Shown: one piece after another, positions 1-11,944 of the stretch
How positions within the stretch are numbered: the stretch's first letter is position 1
How the letters are laid out: every line of letters begins with the position of its first letter
NCBI GenBank assembly: GCA_009760855.2
Contig: WPIO01000002.1
Location: 11,944,001-12,008,000 of the forward strand
Length of the DNA: 64,000 nucleotides
Origin: Cristatella mucedo
Taxonomy: Eukaryota > Bryozoa > Phylactolaemata > Cristatellidae
Direction of reading: 5' to 3'
Notes under the pieces: generated by a model
The model's database searches: none
What the model was told of the DNA's origin: nothing
What the model saw: the letters and a program-made list of their open reading frames with translations, nothing else
Translations under genes and position numbers: made by a program

Positions 1-1670
1 ATTACTTTAGCTTGTATGCCTGGCATCATACAAAACTCTCTTATTACCCGAATGAATTTACAACCACAGCAGTTGTGGCCGAAGTGTAATTTTGTTAAGC
101 TTACTATATATTTGTAGCTATACAGATATATCCATATTTACCAGTTAATTTGTGTATACATGTATACAAGCAAAGACGTGCCCATAATATGTCAGCAATT
201 CCTTTAAGTGATATTCAAAATATATTTATAACTGCACGTTGAGTGTTGTAAGCACTGTTTGGCCGAACTAGCTGCTCGTGTTAACATGGATTCTTGGGTA
301 GCAATACGTAATCTCCTTGAATAGGAGCGACGAAAGGAAAAGAAGAACGCGGCATCGCCGGACAAACTCCACGACACCAATCTCTGATGCGTTTTGGTCA
401 TCTGCCTCTGAAAAACATGGAGTTCCAGTCGGCCATACGCTCATGGATTGCGCCTGTACTTGCTGAAGACGGATTCAATGTTCCGTGAACAGGGTGCTCG
501 CCAAGCCCTGGATCGAACAGGCCCTTCATTGCTTGGGCTCCGTTCATTGACGAGGCATTGCTACTTTTACTATTTTGAGGCAAAGATGGCCATTTAATCT
601 ATTTGAATGGAGATCCGATTGCCGTCTGTCACCACTGCCTGTGTTGCACCTGGGTTCGAAACTCTTGCTCACGCTTGAACCTGGACCTCGATGGCGGCAG
701 CCATTAATCGTTTCGGCTCACCCTTCCTTCATTCCTTGCTGTCATGCACAGTAAGCTATTATTCCGTGAAGGTGCTGTATTTATGCGCACATATCGGTGC
801 AGCACTATTTGGCCTCTATGAAAATTGAATTATACAATTGGTCTGTCGGATTCCTTGGCAGACGTTTGAGTTATCCTTTAAATCCCTGTTTGAGTTGATC
901 TGCATTGTCCACGGTGGATTTTTTCATGCTTTGCTTTGTTACAGGAATATTTCGAAGCAGCCCTAACCAAGCTTGCCAGAGTAGGCCCTGTGATACGGTG
1001 TGACTAAGAAGTTAATTGCCTGTTTGTCATTATGCTGCCTTCTCCTACTTCATTTATTCCTCACCCAGGGAGAGCTACATAATTTCAAAGCCTTTCCAGG
1101 CCTGAACAGCTGGCATGCTGATAATTTATAAATATCCCTAAAACAGGACGATACAACCAAGATCCTCCCCTTAAGAAACCCCTAAGCATTCGTTCGGATT
1201 CAGTAACTTTGTACAATTAAGTGCAGTTGACTTGTATCATCTTCGAGGGCTATAATTTGAGCATACTTAGTGGCGACCTCTTGCTGACGTTTTATTTATT
1301 TTTTATTCAGAAAACCGCTTTCGTAACCTGCCTTCATGTTCCATTCTGTTTTGGATTAGTGAGTATAAAAAAATTATTGCCCCTTTCTGCCCGAGTAATA
1401 AGTGTTATTTCCCCATTACATTTGCCATTTAAGTATAGACAATGGCCAGTATTTTCAGTAAACTTTGCTTTTGTGAATAGAAAAGTGAGACGTTTACAAT
1501 CTACTTAGTTTCTTAAACATTAAAGCTATAGCAATTGTCAAACAGCTGTTAAATCATAAAATTTATATTTTTTAAATATTCACTTTCCCTAACTTGATCA
1601 CATTAATAAACCGTACTCTAATCAAAGTCAATTGCTTGGTCAAAAAACGTTAACCGTTTGTGTATTTGAT
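1..1670. other. No gene recognised
   Basis: Short unrelated reading frames only; none has domain motifs or convincing splice sites. The first 50 bases (ACAAAACTCTCTTATTACCC) weakly resemble the end of repeat B at about 31910. Confidence 0.4.
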
Positions 1671-1678
1671 GTATCTAC

Positions 1679-1848
1679 CTCAATTGTCGATCAACTGGAT
1701 GGAGTAAGTCGAACAAACATGACAGCGATCGTGCGTTATCACAATTATTGATAACTTTCTTATTAAAATTCTGTTCTGTAACATATAGTAATAGTACTAA
1801 AATAATGGAGCCTAATGCCCACCAGTTCAGTTTAGTTCCAGCTACCAT
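1679..1848 (-). CDS. Candidate first exon of a single-pass membrane protein
   Basis: A minus-strand ATG at 1848 (or in frame at 1911) opens a frame with a short basic N-terminus and one clear hydrophobic helix (WWALGSIILVLLLYV), then a polar region. The frame can end at a TTGAG|GTAGAT donor (exon end 1679, phase 2). The layout would suit a type II membrane protein such as a Golgi enzyme, but no second exon lies inside the window, so this is a weak call. The region may equally be non-coding. Confidence 0.25.
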
Positions 1849-1940
1849 AGAGGATGCCTGTCTACATTTTTGAGCCGGCAGCAACAGGCTGAAAACATCC
1901 AGCAGACGCATTTTTCTAAGTCTACTGCAAATTTATTTAG

Positions 1941-2082
1941 ACGGAGGCAAAAAAGCACTCCGTTGAAGCATATGGTAAGTCGTGTGAGGCCTGCAAGACA
2001 TATTTCAGCATGCTCATGGGCTTTAGGACAAACGCAGGGAACCTGATTTCGCCCTGTGAAAACTGCAAGAAAGCTCTTAAAG
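1941..2082 (+). CDS. Candidate exon with two CxxC pairs (possible zinc finger)
   Basis: Seen: an acceptor-like AAATTTATTTAG at 1929-1940, 47 open codons, then a strong G|GTAAGA donor. The peptide has YGKSCEACKTYF and, 20 residues after the first pair, PCENCKK, so it has two CxxC pairs. The first pair recalls the P-box of nuclear receptors (CEGCKxFF), but the following spacing does not match that family; a different treble-clef zinc finger is possible. No neighbouring exon was found. Phase 0 in, phase 1 out. Confidence 0.35.
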
Positions 2083-2599
2083 GTAAGATTTAAAATGGTT
2101 TCTCAAAACTTTATTTTAAATGCACATTAAATGAATTAATCGCTGGTGAAATCCCTATTAATTAAAGTGAGAAAGCCCGTCCGTTACGAGGCAAGATCAT
2201 TACTTCCGGGAGTGATGTGTATCAGACGCCCAAATTTATGTACAGTGTTGTATAGACTGAGTGAAGCGAGTCCACATGGAGTGAGCTCTAGTGTTTTGGT
2301 ATATTCAGTGTTGCAATCCTACTTTATTTTATTTAGACTACGGTAGAGAGGGAGAACACTGTTTATAACCACAGGAATTAGGCCAAAACTCACTTATGGC
2401 GAATACGTCCAAGTGTGAGTCTAGACTGCTTTTGCTATCCCATATCCTGCCTGACCTTCCTTCATCCACAGCACTGATGTCTCACTGTTACGAATCACCA
2501 CCCCGTACAACTCTCATTTAAAGTGAGCCCAGCCGTCTTCATAAGAGGAAAGGAAGACAAACAGGCTGGAGATCCAACTGACAACTTGCACCTGGGTCT

Positions 2600-2805
2600 C
2601 AGCTCATGAGGTAAGGTGCTGGCTCTTCACGACCAATGTCGTGGATTTGAATCCTGGAGTGAGTGATAGAGTGGTTGCTTTTCAAGACCGAGGTCGTGGG
2701 TTCGAATCCTATGGCTGGGGTTTCTTTATTGCCTCTGCAAGTGGTGGTGATAGCCGTTAGGGCTCTTCTGCCGCTATACAAGTGAGGCTTTTAAATTTGC
2801 TAATA
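2600..2805 (+). repeat. tRNA-derived SINE (family C), with a doubled head
   Basis: Two consecutive A/B-box-like heads are visible (2608-2656 and 2666-2710), the second with a perfect B box GGTTCGAATCC. The shared body follows, including GGTGATAGCCGTTAGGGCTCTTCTGCCGCTATA, and ends near GCTAATAATAA. The first head is more degenerate (GGATTTGAATCC). Confidence 0.8.
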
Positions 2806-4120
2806 ATAAATCGTTCATAACTTAAGAGGCTAAGCTGGGGAGAGCAGTTTATTCTACACAACCCAAAAGTCATCATTTAAATTGACATAAGATCTCGGTC
2901 TCACCACAGCCCAGCCCAGCCCAAGCTTTTGCCACAATGCGACCAGCCCGTTTGAGGCTATAGGAGTCCCCTGATATCAGAATGGGTGGCAATTATTAGT
3001 TTGGGCCTCATCTAGGAGCCTCAAAACCACCACCAGCAGCAGCATCGCAATGGTAATAAGTAACCGTCTCCCCCTCTGGCTCAGACCGTGTGCACCCAAG
3101 GAAGATTACCAATATCATCGAGACTTCGATGGACCGGCCTTTTATAATTAATTCAGCTCAGCTATTGTCGGGGACATCAAGATAGTAGCATTTCATATAG
3201 TTTAAAGGGTTCATAAATTTTTCCGCTATCCTCGCCCTTGAGACAATCGGGACCGGAATGCACAGTTGGTCAGGCTACACTGGCTACAACTGATCGAGTT
3301 CTCCGTTAGGAGCAGTTCGATGCCAAGTGTTCCAAGCCACTGTTTGACCCTTGACCCGTATTTGACCCTTAAAGGCTTTGCTATTGCCACCACTACACGT
3401 TAAATTGGGCTGAACCATTTTTCATCGCTCTATGTAAGTAGTCGACAGCCTTTCAGTTTCTTTTCCGTAACTTCTTCCCTATGCTGTCTGAGGCATAGGT
3501 CAAGGCAGCTATCTTTGTGGGAGCACGGAAAGTGGTCAGTGAGAGCAATGAATTCTCCGAGTGGCTTTCTGGTAAAGAAAAGCTCCGAACAGCTTCGTTG
3601 CAGTGGTACAGGACATCGCGGGCGACCGTAAGAGAGAGAAACCTCGTAGAGCTGGCTTAGACAATGGTGAAGAACTGCAGCATAATGGGCAAGGGGTGAC
3701 CTTTGAAATTGATATGCTTGGTGCTTATCCAGTTAAAGTAAGGACGAACTTGGGGCTTACTCGGAAGAACAAGGTGTGAGCTTTCGCAAGAGTATACTGG
3801 CTTTGGAGTGCCACTATCAAGGCCAGTATAACAACAAAATGATAGGAGACTGCATTCAGGAGCAGATTCGTACATTTTATAAACAATAAAATCGTAAATC
3901 GAAAAAAATGCTATACTAAATCTGTCAATATTACTTTAGCTTAGCTTACCTTTAGTATAAATACATTCTAACATTGATTCGTTCTTTGTTGTCTTCCGAT
4001 TAAATGTAAACCTAAAGAAGCAAATTTGTCAGTTTTCTCACAGGAAATGATAAAATTCTAGAGCTATCGCTCTCCTGGTCAGCAAAGCAGTTTTTGGAAA
4101 AAATTGGCCATTTATGATAT
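2806..4120. other. No gene recognised
   Basis: Unique-looking sequence. Short reading frames are present on both strands but none shows domain motifs or good splice context. Confidence 0.4.
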
Positions 4121-4122
4121 GA

Positions 4123-4300
4123 TTATAATAACACTAGTCATAATAATAGTAATACTGCATTTGATATAGCACCATCAGAGGGCTCAAATCTCTTACTAGG
4201 CTCTGCAACTTTGCTGTAATGGAAGTACGATCTAAGGATAGCTATTGGCAGCATGCTCAACAAATAATGAGTATGCATAATTATCAAGGAGCAGAACTTA
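4123..4300 (-). mobile_element. 3' tail fragment of LINE family A
   Basis: On the minus strand this is a diverged copy of the conserved LINE tail (GATATAGCACCATCAGAGGGCTCAAATCTC on plus), followed by GGCAGCATGCTCAACAAATAA. The tail is flanked by remnants of (TAA)n. No coding part remains. Confidence 0.65.
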
Positions 4301-4427
4301 GTCCCTCAAATACACAATGTAATATCGTGTAAGCAGCATTTTATGAATGGCTCGTCTCAAGATTTAATACCCTCCTCCCAATATGCTCGCTTTTCTCAAG
4401 GCTGGGCTACTGTTACTTCGTAATAAG

Positions 4428-4580
4428 ATATAATTCATTTGTGTAGCACCCTAAAAGAACCGAATCTCTCCATTCATTCAGGTGCTTCGCATGTGCCACG
4501 GAGCTCGAGCCAGCTGCCTCGTTCGACAAATACAGTTACCTTGACCTTGGTTCTAACTTAACCACTGGGCCAAACTAGCA
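4428..4580 (-). repeat. tRNA-derived SINE (family D), old copy
   Basis: Aligns by eye with the copy at 20912-21055: TAATTCATTTGTGTAGC, GTGCTTCGCATGTGCC, GAGCTCGAGCC (B-box region on minus) and AACCACTGGGCCAAAC (A-box region on minus). Confidence 0.7.
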
Positions 4581-4970
4581 GTAGGGCTGCTTAGAAAAGC
4601 GAATAACTATTCAGCCTCTGTTGCTGGTGCCAAATATGACTTTCTAGGCCTGCTTGCAAGCACTGAATCTTTTTTTAGTTAGGCATTCCACTTTGACAAC
4701 AGAGTTTTGGTGACTCCCGGTTTAAAGGTGTAAGCCCCAATTCTGACTCTGATTCAAAAGGCCTGCAGCTGCCTAGCTACTTAATACATTGCTAAACAGC
4801 TGCTCTGTTTTCAGCCTTCTCGAAACTAAAGGTCTTCTCAAAACGACTGATGTCCCTCTGCTTCTCCTGAACATTGCTGGCTAAAAGAGCTTTTGGTCAG
4901 CAGGTCACATAGATTTGAACGTAAGACCTAGATTCTTATGCAGCAGCAGTGTTTTCTTTTCTCTCTTCGT
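4581..4970. other. No gene recognised
   Basis: Nothing recognisable between the SINE copy and the repeat B copy. Confidence 0.4.
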
Positions 4971-4974
4971 CGGG

Positions 4975-5200
4975 TCAGACGTTTCCAGCAGTCTACGGAG
5001 CTATTTCGGCTATTACTTACTTCCTCGACTCTTCTTTTTTGTTCAGCTATGCTGATCAATTTTTGCTTTCGATCTTGCCTTTGGCTCCTTTATGCACACG
5101 TGAAGGTGCCTTAGGCTTTGAGTGCACAATAGAAACTCATGCATATACACTCACCCCATTTTATCCTCGTGGCCTTGTCGAGATACACAGGTAAATGCAT
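4975..5200 (+). repeat. Repeat family B, diverged copy
   Basis: Shares a series of blocks with the copies at 31675 and 41395: TACTTCCTCGACTC, CTTTGGCTCCTTTATGC, GCCTTAGGCTTTGAGTGC and CCTCGTGGCCTTGTCGAGATACA. Function and class unknown; no target duplication seen. Confidence 0.5.
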
Positions 5201-5259
5201 ACGATCGACTACAGCAGCTAGGTGGTGTCACTGTTAGTGGGTAATGCTGGGGGCTGTAT

Positions 5260-6700
5260 ATTAATAATATTATTACATTTGATAAAGTGCTCTCAGAGAA
5301 CTCAGTCTGTTTCTAGGCACTCTACATTTGCGGCAAATGAAGCACGATCAAATGTTTAGTGGTAGCATGCTCAATAAACAATAAGGATAACATGGATAGG
5401 GGTGACATGCACAGGGTCAACATGCAAGTATTAGTGGCAACATGCACAGTGTCAGCACTCATAAGCACATAAAGGACCAATTACAGGGACCCACTAACTG
5501 CTGTCATAAATAGGTGCGTTTTTAATTTCTTTTTAAATGTGGCCAAGTAAGGGGATGTCATGATGCAATTCAGAAGTGAGTTCCCAGCTTTGCGATCATA
5601 CAAACAAAAGGCACGGTCTCCAATGAATTTGAGGTTTGTACCAGGTATAGGTAAACAGATTCCGAAAAGCAGGTGGTACGATGCTTAGCCTGGTGGGGCA
5701 GTAGATCTGATAGGTAGTCTGGAGCCGAAGAATGAAAGGAACTAAATGTTAGCAACAAAACCTTGAAGTCGATCCATTGTTTGACTGGTAGCCGGTGCAG
5801 GTAGGCGAGAAGTGGTGTGATGAGGCAACTGCAACGCCCACGACAGACAAGCCTAGCTGCCGAGTTTTGTACCAGCTGTAAGCGCCTAATTGGACAGGCC
5901 GGTAGACCAGCAAGCCCTGAGTTGCAGAAGTCAAGACGGTATGCCAAAAATGCATGGACCAAGTTAGATATGGTATCCCTTCCTAAACAAGCCCGAGTTT
6001 TAGAATAGTTATGAAGCTGAAAGTAGGCAGACTTGACTGTGGAGCTGACATGCTAGTCTAATTAAAGGTCACTTTGGAACATGACACCTAGATTTCGTGC
6101 AGGTTAAACAGGAGATATGCTATTGGAGCCGATTTTGAGCGTTGGTCTGTCCAATTTCCGAATCACATTTGGTTTGTCCATAGCTAGTAAGTTGGTTTTA
6201 TCATCATCCAACTTAAGAAAGTTTGCTGCCTGCCATCAATATGTGGCAGATGTCATCAATGCATGCAGCAAGGGAGTTGAGAGAATTCGACGTGCTGGAA
6301 GGCTGAAAGCGATCAAAGCAATGATAGAACTGAGTGTCATTTGCATAGAAATGAAAGCCTAGCTTGTGCCTGGAAATCGCATCGGCAAGAGGGAGAGTAT
6401 GAAGTTTCAATACTTGAGTTCAGCTGGTCTGCCACGACTCGTTCCAGTGTCTTAGATAAGAATGATAGAATGGAGACTGGGTGAAAGTTGCTCAAGTTCT
6501 CTTGGTTTAGTGTTGCTTTTTTGAGTAGTGGCATGACTATAGCCTTTTTAAAAGGTGCTGGGACATGACCTGTGGCTAATGACATATTTATGATGTTAGT
6601 TATGCATGGAAGCAGCAGATCAATGCATCATAGAAGCAGGACAGTAGGAATAGGTCCAGAGGACAAATTTTTAAGATATCCTCTCGTAGCTTGGCGTTAA
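5260..6700 (-). mobile_element. LINE family A, 5'-truncated copy with RT remnants
   Basis: On the minus strand the copy runs from the early reverse transcriptase region (PAPFKKAIVMPLLKK, NFHPVSILSFLSKTLERVV) through the palm region (LADAISRHKLGFHFYANDTQFY) to the typical C-terminal part (RLQLVQNSAARLVC, LHRLPVKQWIDFKVL). It ends in the conserved tail and ATT repeats at 5260-5340. Several frameshifts and a YADD to YAND change show that it is dead. Confidence 0.85.
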
Positions 6701-7029
6701 GAACTCTCAAAATCTCCGATGTGTAAATTTAGCATTGCATACTAGATCTGAATGGAATTCACTTTTAGCATATGTACGATTGCACACAACTGTAGTAGTT
6801 AAAAGCAGAAGATCCAGACAATTTTGAGATGCATTAAATATGCCATGCTTTTCACCATGAAATAGTTATTCTGCTTTGTTGGCCCTAATCAAAGAGCATT
6901 GTTTGTGGCTTCCAGCTAATCGGAGACACAGCACGTTTGATGGACCCTAAATTCATTTTATACAGCAGGTTTTCGCACTCTTATATGAAAGAAAAACGTG
7001 TACATTGATAATCTTGGCCATCAAATAGA

Positions 7030-8297
7030 AGTTCAGGTCCTATCTCAGTGGGAGACTCCAGAGTGTTGACGTGAATGGACAAAGATCATCTGAAGTACCT
7101 CTAAAATATGGAGTACCTCAGGGCTCTGTGCTAGGTCCGGTCCTTTTCACCGTTTATACTCTCCCTCTCGCTGATGTGATTGCCAAGCACAAGCTAGGCT
7201 TTCACTTCTATGCGGATGACACTCAGTTGTACCTTTGCTTTGATCCCTCCCAGCCTTCGAGCACCTCAAATTCTCTCAACTCATTTGCTGCATGTATTGA
7301 TGATATCCCCACATGGATGGCAGCAAGTTTTCTAAAACTAAACGATGATAAAACTTACTGGTTATGGGCAAACCCAGTGTGATTCAGAAATTGGGAAGGC
7401 TGAAGCTCAAAATTGGCTCTGCCAGCATATCTCCTGTTGAATCAGCTCGAAATCTAGGTGTCATATTCCAAAGCGACCTCTCGTTAGACGACCACATCAG
7501 CTCCACAGTCAAATCAGCCTATTTTCAGCTTCATAACATTGCTAAAATTAGGGCTTGTTTAGATAAGGATACCACGTCCAAGTTGGTCCATGCATTCGTG
7601 ACATCTCGTCTCGACTTCTGCAACTCACTGCTTACTGGCCTACCAGCATGTGTGATCAGGCGATTGCAGCTGGTGCAAAACTCTGCAGCTAGGCTTGTCT
7701 GTCGTGAGCGTCGCAGTTGCCACATTACTCTACTTCTAGCCGACCTGCACTGGTTACCAGTCAAGCAACGGATTGACTTCAAGGTTTTGTCGCTCACTTT
7801 TAGATCTCTTCATTCTATGGCTCCAGCCTATCTTTCAGATATACTACCCCATCAGGCAAAGCATCGTACCACTCGCTTTTCGGAATCCAACAGTCTAGAA
7901 ATACCTCGTACAAACCTTAAATCCTTTGGAGGCCGTGCATTTAGCTCGTATGCTCCCACAGCCTGGAACTCCCTCCCGACCTGCATCAGAACATCCCCTG
8001 ACCTGACCACATTTAAAAGAAACTTAAAAACATACCTATTTAGGACAGCATTTAGTGGGTCCTTTTGATTCGTCCTCGATGTGCTTATGCGTGCTGACAC
8101 TGTTCATGCTGCCACTAACCACATTTGCATGCTAACCCAGTGCATATAACCCTTAACCATGTTATTCATTTTGTTTGTTTTTCAAGCATGACTTACTATT
8201 CTATTGCGTATCACTTTGCAGCAAATGTAAAGCGCCTAGAAAGAGATTAAGTTCTCTGAGGGCACTTTATCAAGTGCAATATTATTATTATTATTAT
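7030..8297 (+). mobile_element. LINE family A, best-preserved RT copy
   Basis: Reverse transcriptase of a non-LTR retrotransposon, L2/CR1-like by its motifs. The reading frame is visible from about 7032 (FRSYLSGRLQ) through YGVPQGSVLGP and HFYADDTQLY, where YADD is the catalytic box, to about 7382. It resumes in another frame at about 7364-8068 with RLQLVQNSAARLVCRERR and ELHWLPVKQR-type blocks. Compared with the copy at 43895 a few bases are missing near 7353-7360, which explains the frame break. The N-terminal endonuclease is absent. The 3' tail (AAAGCGCCTAGAAAGAGATT) ends in (ATT)n at 8280-8297. Confidence 0.92.
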
Positions 8298-8418
8298 AAA
8301 ACTTGCCCACTTGCTCAACCCATTCACGTTCTGAACCATTTAGACAGAGTTTATGCAAACATCACCATTTTTATGTTAACAATTGCTATATCCTGCGCTA
8401 ACTGGGCTATTTAAAGTT

Positions 8419-8421
<3 letters not shown>

Positions 8422-8450
<29 letters not shown>
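8422..8450. repeat. (TA)n microsatellite
   Basis: About 14 uninterrupted TA units. Confidence 0.95.
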
Positions 8451-8453
<3 letters not shown>

Positions 8454-9590
8454 CAATAATTTTTGAAAAATTCAATTTGAAGCATTACAGTACAGATGAG
8501 GTGAGATTAAGCAATGCAGGTGAGATTGAACATTCTGAGATCATATAACTTAACTTTGATTAATTAAGTGATACAATATGATCACAAACTCTTTTTGCTC
8601 TTATATCAAATTTAAACGGCTCTGAAAGGTTAGTGATAACAAAGTTTTCTGGATGTAATAGCATATAATGTAAGAGATACAAATCGTTTTACCAAAAGTA
8701 AATTTTTGCTAGTATGCTACTCAGTCCAAGACATGGTCCAGTCGAGTAAATTCTGCCGGCACAAGCTTCTGCTTCAAATACACAGCAGAAAATGATTACT
8801 GGTATTCGAGTGTGCCCCAAACACAGGCGACTCTAATATTCGTTGCAGGATTAAACTAGCTTGAGACTCCACTGCACATTTTTGCATTGAATGTAGCTTG
8901 ATGTGGCTGGGTGGCCCGGTGATCTCTTGCAAAGTAACGTAAGAGAGCCAAACCTCTGTCTAGGTAAGTATTAATACATAGAGATTGATACGAACGAGCT
9001 TTAGTGGCTTCCCAACTGAAGTCCTTCTCCGTAAACACAAAGCAAGTCGAGTCGGGTGCTAGTCCTTGGAGATACATGGCACTGGGGGAGGTGGCACGTC
9101 AAAGCAAGCACGGCTACAGAGTCCTAGAAGCCACTCTGATTCGTGCTGACATGGCGACGATAGCAGCACCATGGCAGCAATACAAAAGCCCCCATACAGC
9201 AGAAGCTGCACGTGGACCAGCAGGCAGGGGTTGACTGTGGTATGTTGTTGCTTTCTGACGGTCGAGCCTGCAGTGTAGCTTAAGGGGTCACTGCTCAAGC
9301 TCCGGGGTTAGCATTGAATGCAGACGAAAGACCATATGTACTTTAGTAGGCACTCTAGCCAATCTTGTGATCGCGTGCTGAATTTAACAATAGTACACCT
9401 GCACGTCGACCGTAAGGTTGTCTTGCCAAGTATTTCGGTCAAGCAAAAAAATATCGGCACACCTGCACTTTAATGAGTAAGCACTCTGACCAAGCTGAGT
9501 GATGGCACACTGATTAAAAATTGTCCTATGCCCGCGTGCTGCTGTATGTACACGAGCTCTTGTCAAGCTGTGTTGTCGCACATTGATGTC
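8451..9590. other. No gene recognised
   Basis: No domain-like frame. Short overlapping frames on both strands from 8.9 to 10.4 kb look like chance consequences of higher GC. Confidence 0.4.
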
Positions 9591-9595
9591 GTACA

Positions 9596-9674
9596 CAGTG
9601 GACACTCGGCTCTCAATATTGTTGCTGCCGGCTTACAGTGGACAATCGGTTCCCCATATTGTTGCTGCCGGCTT
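9596..9674. repeat. Tandem duplication, unit about 40 bp
   Basis: Two adjacent similar units: CAGTGGACACTCGG...TGCTGCCGGCTTA and CAGTGGACAATCGG...TGCTGCCGGCTTA, differing at a few positions. Confidence 0.75.
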
Positions 9675-10859
9675 AGAATCCGGACCCCAAGACTTCCCAA
9701 GTGTTGTACGGTCGGCCTATGATCCACGTAAAGGGTTCGAATCTTGGAATTGCAGCCGGACAGACAGATCTCTATAGATTTGAGGTCGCTGATCGGGCAC
9801 TGTCTGCCCATTGTGGGCATTTCAAGCTGCCGGACTAGGTCTGGCCTTCGTCTTCGTACGCGTTGCCGTCGTAGCCTAGTGAGAAAAGTGGACTTGAGTA
9901 ATTTCGAGCCGTTTCTTGCTTGTCTACTTCCTGCCGTAACGCGATTGTTAAGCCTTCCCAGCTCAACGGAGCCATATAACTTCGTCGGTGTATATGTGTT
10001 TTTCTCTGCTGAGGCAGAGTGGCCGACATTCCAATTACTGGAACGCCAACCTCAGGATGTCAGCTTGCAATTGCCTTTTGCAGCTGCCAGCCAGTGCTGA
10101 CGAATGGCCGTGCTGGTCATGTGACCTCATCAACCGGCCGAACTCCTCACTTTCAGCCAATCAGCCGGCCGGCGAAGCAGCTGGTTGTGAACTCTATCCT
10201 CTACTCCTTATCCAATTAACTTTGCCGACCTTATGCATACGACCTTGTACCTGTATGAACCCTGCTTACCAGCCTGCCTAACTACAGTACAGCCGTCGTC
10301 GTTACAACTACTCGTCGTAGGTCTTCGTTATGAAGTGCTCGAAGATCCCCCTCCTGTAAATCTTCAGTTAGCTGCAGAACAGACTTGCTTTCTCAAGGCT
10401 CCAGTCATCACTGAAGCTGTTCATTGACTGCTGCACCGTCTTGGTTTCTCACTGCATTTCCGCAATGCTTGAATTGAGTGACACGCGACAACGGAACGCT
10501 CGTGGTCAGCTCAGAGACAATTAAGCCAAATGCCCGAGCATCTTTGCTCTAAAACCGACGAGAGCAGAAAGCAGTGAAAAAATCACGAGAGGCCTGGACA
10601 GCAGTTGCACCTGCCGTAATAAACTACCTATCTTTCCCACTTAAACTGTCTCAGATAAGATTAAATCATACTACAGCTATGAATCGAACGTTTTTCAAAT
10701 ATACAGTAAATAGTCAGGCATTGTCTGCCTTATCATTCCAGTCCTGTGCAGCATTATTCTGCCGGTGGTTGATCTGCTGTTGCCCAGAGAAAGCACAGAA
10801 TAGATTTAGTGTAAAGCATGCTATCAGCATCCGTGCTGTGTCTGAATTTTCTCCATACC

Positions 10860-10931
10860 ATTTTGACTGTAAAGTGCGTAGAAGCACACTAAATTCTCTC
10901 TGGGCTCTATACAAATGTAATAATAATAATG
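10860..10931 (+). mobile_element. Solo LINE-type 3' tail
   Basis: GACTGTAAAGTGCGTAGAAG followed by ACACTAAATTCTCTCTGGGCTCTATACAAATG and (TAA)n. This is the tail signature without recognisable coding sequence upstream. Confidence 0.6.
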
Positions 10932-11640
10932 CCTTCCTAGGCACTTTACTTATGCATTTAAGGAAGTACGATTGAATGTTTAGTGATACCATGCTCGACG
11001 TTAAAAACCATAACACGGTTCAGGACTCAACAAGTCAGGTGTGAGTTCCAGACTTTAGGAGCATGCAAACTAAAGGCACAGTCGCCAAAGGCTTTGAGGT
11101 ACGTATGAGGTGTAGCTATACGATTTGATTCTGGAGAGCAGATGGTGCAATGCCTAGCCTGGTGGAGGAGTAGGTCTGATAGGTAAGCTGGAGCCAGATA
11201 ATAAAGGAACCTTAAAGTGAGTGACAGAACCTTGAAGTCGATCCGTTGCCTGACTGGGAGCCAGTGCAGGTCGGCGAGAAGTGGTGTGATGTGGCAACTG
11301 CGATGCCCACGACAGACAAGCCTAGCTGCAGAGTTTTGCACCAGCTGTAAGCACCTTACAAATGCATGAACCAATTTAGATGTGGTATTCCTGCCTAAAC
11401 AAGCCCGAATTCTAGCAATACTTTGTAGCTGGAAGTAGGCAGAGACGGTTCGAGGGTAATGACATATTTGTATTGTTAGTTCTGCATGGGAGCAGCAGAT
11501 CTAAGCATCGTATAAGCAGGACTGGAGGAATTGAGTCCAGAGGACAAGTTGTCTTCTTGGATGTGGACATGAATTTCAGGATGTTGTTTCTCGTAGCCTT
11601 CTTGAATGTAGACATTGAGGTGCTGCACACAATTCAGAGA
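10918..11640 (-). mobile_element. LINE family A, rearranged copy
   Basis: On minus: a segment from before the RT core (CPLDSIPPVLLIRCLDLLLP, 11430-11560) joined almost directly to the C-terminal segment (RLVCRGHRSCHITPLLADLH and following, 11027-11374), so most of the RT is deleted. The tail abuts the (TAA)n of the plus-strand tail before it. Confidence 0.8.
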
Positions 11641-11839
11641 CACGAGTCCACAGGGGATGCTACCACCGTAAGGGTGGACTGGCTGATCTTGTCAATTTTG
11701 TTGACAGAAAAGCTAGCGAAGCAATCCCCCAAAATCACTGCAAATATCACTAGGTGGGGAGCTTACGTACTATTATTATAACTACTATTAAGCGAATAAA
11801 AATACTTGCGTACAAATAAAAAAATAACAAATATATATA

Positions 11840-11944
11840 TGTAAATGTGTGTGTGCTTGTGTGTGTGTGTGTATGTGTGTGTGTGTGTCTGTGTGTCTCT
11901 GCGTGTGCCTGGGTGTTCTTGTTTATGTGTTTGCGTGTTTGTAT

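Noticed and set aside
9004-10427. Many overlapping open frames on both strands
   Set aside because: No motifs, no splice context, and both strands equally open; explained by local composition.
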